Shown here: positions 60,346-64,000 of the stretch, one piece after another
Position numbering within the stretch: position 1 is the first letter of the stretch
How the letters are laid out: every line of letters begins with the position of its first letter
From: Ferruginibacter sp.
Lineage (GTDB): Bacteria > Bacteroidota > Bacteroidia > Chitinophagales > Chitinophagaceae
Direction: 5' to 3'
Assembly: GCA_017983695.1 (NCBI GenBank)
Contig: JAGOAX010000008.1
Location: 62,001 to 126,000 of the forward strand
DNA: 64,000 nucleotides
The notes under the pieces: model-generated
The model's database searches: none
What the model was told of the DNA's origin: nothing
What the model saw: only the letters and a program-made list of their open reading frames with translations
Made by a program: the position numbers and the translations under genes

Positions 60346-62226
60346 TTAGTTTTTTTGTGTGAGTACAATTTGCTGATTATAAAAATTGGTAAGTTGTTCA
60401 ATGTCCTTATTCCACTGCGAAAAATTTTCTGGTTTTATTTCTGACTGGTTGAGGATGATCTCATTTTTGTATAATACTTTTCCGCCAACATTATTATAGG
60501 ATGCATTAAAGCTATATCCCGGTTGTTTAATGAATAATTTTTCCGGTAATGTACTTACCGTTTTACCGGCAGGTATCTGTATTTCGGTTTCAAACACCAG
60601 GTTATTTTTAAAGTTAAACCAGTAAGGCAGTTTTCTTTTAGCTGTATCTATTTTATAATTTTCAAGATTACGGCGGTTGTCTGCATCTAAATAAGTATCC
60701 TTATCAAAAACAGTAAGTACATCTTTCCACAACACATCATACTCCACTTTAAGGTCGGCATTATAATTAGAAAGATTATCCACTTTTAAATTACTGATCT
60801 CGAAATTCTGTTTGCCTTCGGCTAAAAATTGTTTTAAAGCATTTTCCTGTTTATCCTGTTTAATATCATTTAAGCCCGATAACATCCATTCTTTATTTTC
60901 TCCCTTCCATATTTGTGTTACATGGCCTTTAAGGCTGTTACCTTCTATGGCAAATTTTCTTGATTCTGTTGCTGTATTTTGTAAGTGAGTGGCTACGGGT
61001 ACTTTTTCCAATGTATATTGGTTACCATTTTCTATCAGTGTTTGCCTGCCCTGAATTCTCTCTGCAATTTCGCCAAAGCCAATATACTTTTCGGTGGCAT
61101 CTAAAAATACCGGCTTGCCTTTATTCATCCAGGCACATATCATGTGGTTATCTACCGAAAGTGAAGGCGTGCTGTAGTCGTAAGCAATATGTTTGGTGCC
61201 TATCCAGCAGCGGCGGGCATCTAAATTAATAGAACGTAACATTACCGTAAGCAGGTTGGCCATTCCTTTACAATCGCCATATTTTTTTCTTAATACTTCC
61301 TGTGCCTTCTCAGGCTTAAATCCTGCAATACCATTTTCAAAAGCAATGTATCTTATATTATCCTGTACCCATAAAAAAATCACTTTTACTTTTTCTTCAT
61401 CAGTTTTCAATCCTTTAATAATATCTTCTGTTTTTTCTTTTACAGTTTTTTCATCGTTACCAATTTGTGCAACCAGGCCTTTATACCAGTCGTATTGTTC
61501 TTTAACTGTTTTAAAGTAAACATAATTTTCATCTTTTGGCTGCGCCGATTTACACATCACTAAAATATGCGGTGTAAAATAACTTGGGCCTGGCGCCGAA
61601 TGTTCGTTACGCATGGCCGGAATATTTTTCATGGTGTAAGTGTACACGGTCTCATCACCATCGGGGCTTATGCTTTTTTTGATATTGAATTGTTTGAAAT
61701 TAAATTCTTTTATCTCCAGCTGCATCCAGGAAGGAACGATGATTTTAACTTCCTGTTCCAGTATTTCCTTGTCATCCATAAAATACACGCTGGTAAAATA
61801 ACGGGGATCTAACGTTGTTTTTTTAAACACCACTTCTGATGTGCTGCCTTTTTTTTGCAGGGGCAACATAAAATAACAAACATGTGCATCAGAGTAGAAA
61901 ATTCCGTCGGAATTGTAGTACTCGTATTTTGGAAGAATGCCATGCTTTTTAGAATCGTTCACATAAATATTAACATCATCAATAGGTTCTATGTCATTAT
62001 AAAACTCCACCACCTGCACATCTGTTCTGTAGCTGTTACAGGTATAAAGTTTGCGGCTTTCTTCTTTTATCTGCACCGGATGTTCGGCATTGCCTTTTAC
62101 AAATTTGAATTCTTTGGTGGATTTGCTGATGACAACATTTTTATCATCTGCATCTTCTGTTTGTGCTGCTAAAAATTTGGTGGCTGTAAAAAGTATACTA
62201 AATAGTAGTATTTTTTTCATTGGCAT
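60346..62226 (-). CDS. DUF3857/transglutaminase-like protein
   Basis: A 626-residue exported protein (signal peptide to about AAQ, residue 21; an ATG two codons later at 62220 is possible). DUF3857 region (about residues 40-260) precedes the transglutaminase core with the complete triad: Cys319 in KKYGDCKGMANLL, His361 in VDNHMICAW and Asp376 in FLDATEK. A C-terminal DUF3858-like beta domain follows. It could crosslink or cleave protein amides or peptidoglycan peptides in the periplasm; the substrate is unknown. It is the first gene of a pair with the inactive homologue. Confidence 0.9.
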   Translation of the reverse strand: MPMKKILLFSILFTATKFLAAQTEDADDKNVVISKSTKEFKFVKGNAEHPVQIKEESRKLYTCNSYRTDVQVVEFYNDIEPIDDVNIYVNDSKKHGILPKYEYYNSDGIFYSDAHVCYFMLPLQKKGSTSEVVFKKTTLDPRYFTSVYFMDDKEILEQEVKIIVPSWMQLEIKEFNFKQFNIKKSISPDGDETVYTYTMKNIPAMRNEHSAPGPSYFTPHILVMCKSAQPKDENYVYFKTVKEQYDWYKGLVAQIGNDEKTVKEKTEDIIKGLKTDEEKVKVIFLWVQDNIRYIAFENGIAGFKPEKAQEVLRKKYGDCKGMANLLTVMLRSINLDARRCWIGTKHIAYDYSTPSLSVDNHMICAWMNKGKPVFLDATEKYIGFGEIAERIQGRQTLIENGNQYTLEKVPVATHLQNTATESRKFAIEGNSLKGHVTQIWKGENKEWMLSGLNDIKQDKQENALKQFLAEGKQNFEISNLKVDNLSNYNADLKVEYDVLWKDVLTVFDKDTYLDADNRRNLENYKIDTAKRKLPYWFNFKNNLVFETEIQIPAGKTVSTLPEKLFIKQPGYSFNASYNNVGGKVLYKNEIILNQSEIKPENFSQWNKDIEQLTNFYNQQIVLTQKN

Positions 62227-62291
62227 TTTTTAGAGTATAAATAACGGAATATATTATTAAAAAGTATGCATTAACATACTACCGAAAAATT

Positions 62292-63365
62292 TTATAATAA
62301 TTCGTACAAAGCCCTCAGTTTTTCCCTGGTCATTATTTTTTCCCAGTCTTTGCCAAGTGCATTTTCCCACAGTGGTTTCATGCCCAGCGATACGTTAATC
62401 ATTTTGTCAAAGTCTTCATCACTTAAGTTGGCGCAAATATGTTGTGGTATGTCAATATTGTTCTTTTCCACCATCAGTTTAAACTCCTTCACACCTTCGG
62501 GATAATAATCCTGCAATTTATCAAACACAATGCAGTTACCCACCCCATGTTTGGTGCCTAGTAAATAACTTAAGCCATAGCTTATGGCGTGGGCTACACC
62601 AACCTGTGAGTACGCAATGCTCATACCACCTGCATAAGAAGCCATCATTAGTTTATCATCACTTTCTGCATCCCAGCCGGTTTTATTCACGTACACTTCC
62701 CTGCAAAGCTGCAAAGCCTTTTCGCCGTAGCTTTTACTAAATTCGTTTAAGTAGGTGCCGGTTAAGCTTTCAATGCAATGAATATAGCAATCCATCCCTG
62801 TATAAAAACGCTGGTTAGCGGGGGCATCGGCAGTAAGTTCGGGGTCTAATACAATCTGGTCAAACGGTGTAAAATCACTGTTCATACCCAGTTTTTTTGT
62901 TGGGCCGGTTAATACTGTTGTTCTGCTTACCTCAGCACCGGTACCACTTAATGTTGGAATACCTACTTTATATATGCCGGCCTTTTTCACTAAGTCCCAC
63001 CCCTGGTAATCGGCTGAAGACCCAGGATTATTCATCATTAAGCCAACAGCTTTGGCAAGGTCCATAGCCGAACCGCCGCCAATACCAATTACGCCACTAA
63101 CTGTACCAAACTCATCTTTTAGCTGGTTAGCTAAACTATCTACATAAGTGGTTTTTGGTTCGTAGGTTACATCTACAAAAATTATTTTATCGTTGCCTCT
63201 TAACGGCACTCTTTGTGCAAGCGGTTTGCCTTCAAAAAAATGATCTACCAAAAAAACCATTGGTGCGCCGGGTTTACGGTGTGGTGCAATAATTTCATCT
63301 AACTGGTTAAAACTGCCACGGCCATAAATTACATAGCCAACCATTTTAAAATTGCGGAATGCCAT
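62292..63365 (-). CDS. kdnB: KdnB-like iron-containing alcohol dehydrogenase (Kdo 8-oxidase)
   Basis: A 357-residue group III metal-dependent alcohol dehydrogenase. NAD binding is at GIGGGSAMDLAKAV. Metal ligands are Asp and His in GMDCYIHCIES plus His in VGVAHAISYG and KHGVGN. From memory the whole sequence follows Shewanella KdnB, which oxidises C8 of Kdo as the first step to 8-amino-Kdo for LPS. The partner aminotransferase KdnA is not in the window. No other Kdo gene is adjacent; the GT2/LptC operon at 10-14 kb is far away. A second role as a generic Fe-ADH is possible. Confidence 0.83.
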   Translation of the reverse strand: MAFRNFKMVGYVIYGRGSFNQLDEIIAPHRKPGAPMVFLVDHFFEGKPLAQRVPLRGNDKIIFVDVTYEPKTTYVDSLANQLKDEFGTVSGVIGIGGGSAMDLAKAVGLMMNNPGSSADYQGWDLVKKAGIYKVGIPTLSGTGAEVSRTTVLTGPTKKLGMNSDFTPFDQIVLDPELTADAPANQRFYTGMDCYIHCIESLTGTYLNEFSKSYGEKALQLCREVYVNKTGWDAESDDKLMMASYAGGMSIAYSQVGVAHAISYGLSYLLGTKHGVGNCIVFDKLQDYYPEGVKEFKLMVEKNNIDIPQHICANLSDEDFDKMINVSLGMKPLWENALGKDWEKIMTREKLRALYELL

Positions 63366-63463
63366 TACTTAGTTTTTTGAACCGCTAAATTACAAGAAAA
63401 ATAAGTGCCGCAGGGTATTGGCAGTTTACAAAAAATAAAGCATCTTGTTATAAAATAAACAAT

Positions 63464-64000
63464 ATGCCCCAGCAGCAACAGTCCATTACAGTAACCGGTT
63501 TAGATACAGCAACAATTCTTGCCATAAGCTACAGCGCTTTTAAACAATTAAACTGGGAGGTGTTATATGCAGGAGATGAGAAACTACTTGGCGCCACGCC
63601 TAAAAGCTGGAAGACAAACAGCCAGCAAATAATTGCTACCGGCGCAGATGGACTGCTTACTGTAAGCAGTGAAATGATACAGAATGAATCTTTTGATCTG
63701 GGCGGACGGAATAAAAAAAATATTGCCGCATTTTTAACTGCTTTTGAAAATTGCAGAAATACTGTTACAGAAACCAGCCTGCAAAAAAATCTTACCGTTA
63801 TAAATGAACTGAAGATTAAAACGCAGCAGGTTGCAGAGCAGGAGGTAAAAGATGCTGAAGAAATTGATGCCGCCATGAATTTATCGAACAGTAATTTATA
63901 TGTTACTTATGCCATAATTACTATAAATGTGCTTGTATTTATTTTAATGGCTATAAATGGAGCAGGCATAATTGAGACAAATGGCTTAGTGCATATTAAA
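63464..64000 (+). CDS. Rhomboid-family protease, N-terminal part, runs off the window
   Basis: The frame from the ATG at 63464 is open through base 64000 (179 codons), so the stop lies outside. The visible part is a cytosolic N-terminal domain (SYSAFKQLNWEVLYAGDEKLLGATP, NLTVINELKIKTQQVAEQEV) followed by a first transmembrane helix (YVTYAIITINVLVFILMAI) and the motif NGAGIIETNGLVHIK, a pattern I associate with Bacteroidota rhomboid intramembrane serine proteases. The catalytic Ser-His helices are not in view. It is divergent from kdnB with 98 bases between. Confidence 0.82.
   Translation, partial: MPQQQQSITVTGLDTATILAISYSAFKQLNWEVLYAGDEKLLGATPKSWKTNSQQIIATGADGLLTVSSEMIQNESFDLGGRNKKNIAAFLTAFENCRNTVTETSLQKNLTVINELKIKTQQVAEQEVKDAEEIDAAMNLSNSNLYVTYAIITINVLVFILMAINGAGIIETNGLVHIK

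Noticed and set aside
1..64000. Insertion sequences, prophage, tRNA or rRNA genes
   Set aside because: No transposase, integrase, phage structural gene, tRNA cloverleaf or rRNA segment was recognised anywhere in the window.

Overview
The window looks like a chromosomal piece of a Bacteroidota bacterium, most likely a Chitinophagaceae member. The evidence is the AT-rich DNA, the absence of strong Shine-Dalgarno sequences, TTACTTTG/TATCTTTG-type -7 boxes, and many lineage-typical families (DUF5916, DUF2911, DUF5606, DUF2330, the OMP/LptC pair, DUF3857 transglutaminases, an outer membrane beta-barrel protein with a carboxypeptidase-like N-domain). No tRNA, rRNA, CRISPR array, insertion sequence or prophage was seen. 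No gene-free stretch exceeds 300 bases; the longest, about 296 bases at 51122-51417, holds two terminators and a short repeat element. The family assignments rest on recognition of motifs, not on a database search.

Layout. 1-4.5 kb (+): the end of lysS, a secreted cyclophilin, a VPS10/BNR repeat protein and a DoxX-like membrane protein. 4.5-14 kb (-): a DUF5916 protein, an HSDL2-like SDR, a redox run (aldo/keto reductase, ArsC/Spx-like protein, OsmC) and an envelope operon (GT2 glycosyltransferase, LON-N domain protein, coaX, outer membrane protein, lptC). 14-18 kb: meaB translationally coupled to a two-motif CDGSH protein (+), then a HExxH protease and a small membrane protein (-). 18-22.3 kb: TPR protein, GT25 and FkbM genes (-), methyltransferase and GT4 genes (+), a small surface-glycan group. 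22.3-29.3 kb: typA, TPR protein, mgsA, a heparan N-acetyltransferase-like membrane protein and uvrB.

29.3-31.2 kb is a visibly AT-richer patch with an unknown 80-residue protein and a WG-repeat protein, the best candidate for an acquired accessory island. 31.3-41 kb (mostly +): an NAPE-PLD-like metallo-hydrolase, an orphan ParA ATPase with an esterase, a lipoprotein, polA, an EEP nuclease (-), a DsbA/FrnE-like protein with pfkB, and a DUF1579 lipoprotein. 41.1-42.8 kb pairs a bestrophin-like channel with a beta-carbonic anhydrase. 42.8-48.5 kb (-) is a dense run of ten small genes (VOC, DUF1579-like, lipoprotein, DUF2911, rhodanese, VOC, SRPBCC, TfoX, DinB, DUF1801).

48.7-51.1 kb (+) pairs a stand-alone RnfD/NqrB-like membrane protein lacking the usual flavinylation Thr with a DUF2330 protein. 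51.4-56.2 kb (-) is an ECF sigma / anti-sigma-like / two Spy-like gene operon behind a Gly-rich outer membrane protein; the last Spy-like gene has an in-frame TGA. 56.2-64 kb: DUF5606, corA, a catalytically dead and an apparently active DUF3857 transglutaminase side by side, a KdnB-like Kdo 8-oxidase, and the 5' part of a rhomboid protease running off the end. Nothing here is an obvious complete novel defence or mobile system; the most interesting leads are the RnfD-like/DUF2330 pair, the WG island, the interrupted Spy gene and the bestrophin/carbonic anhydrase pair.
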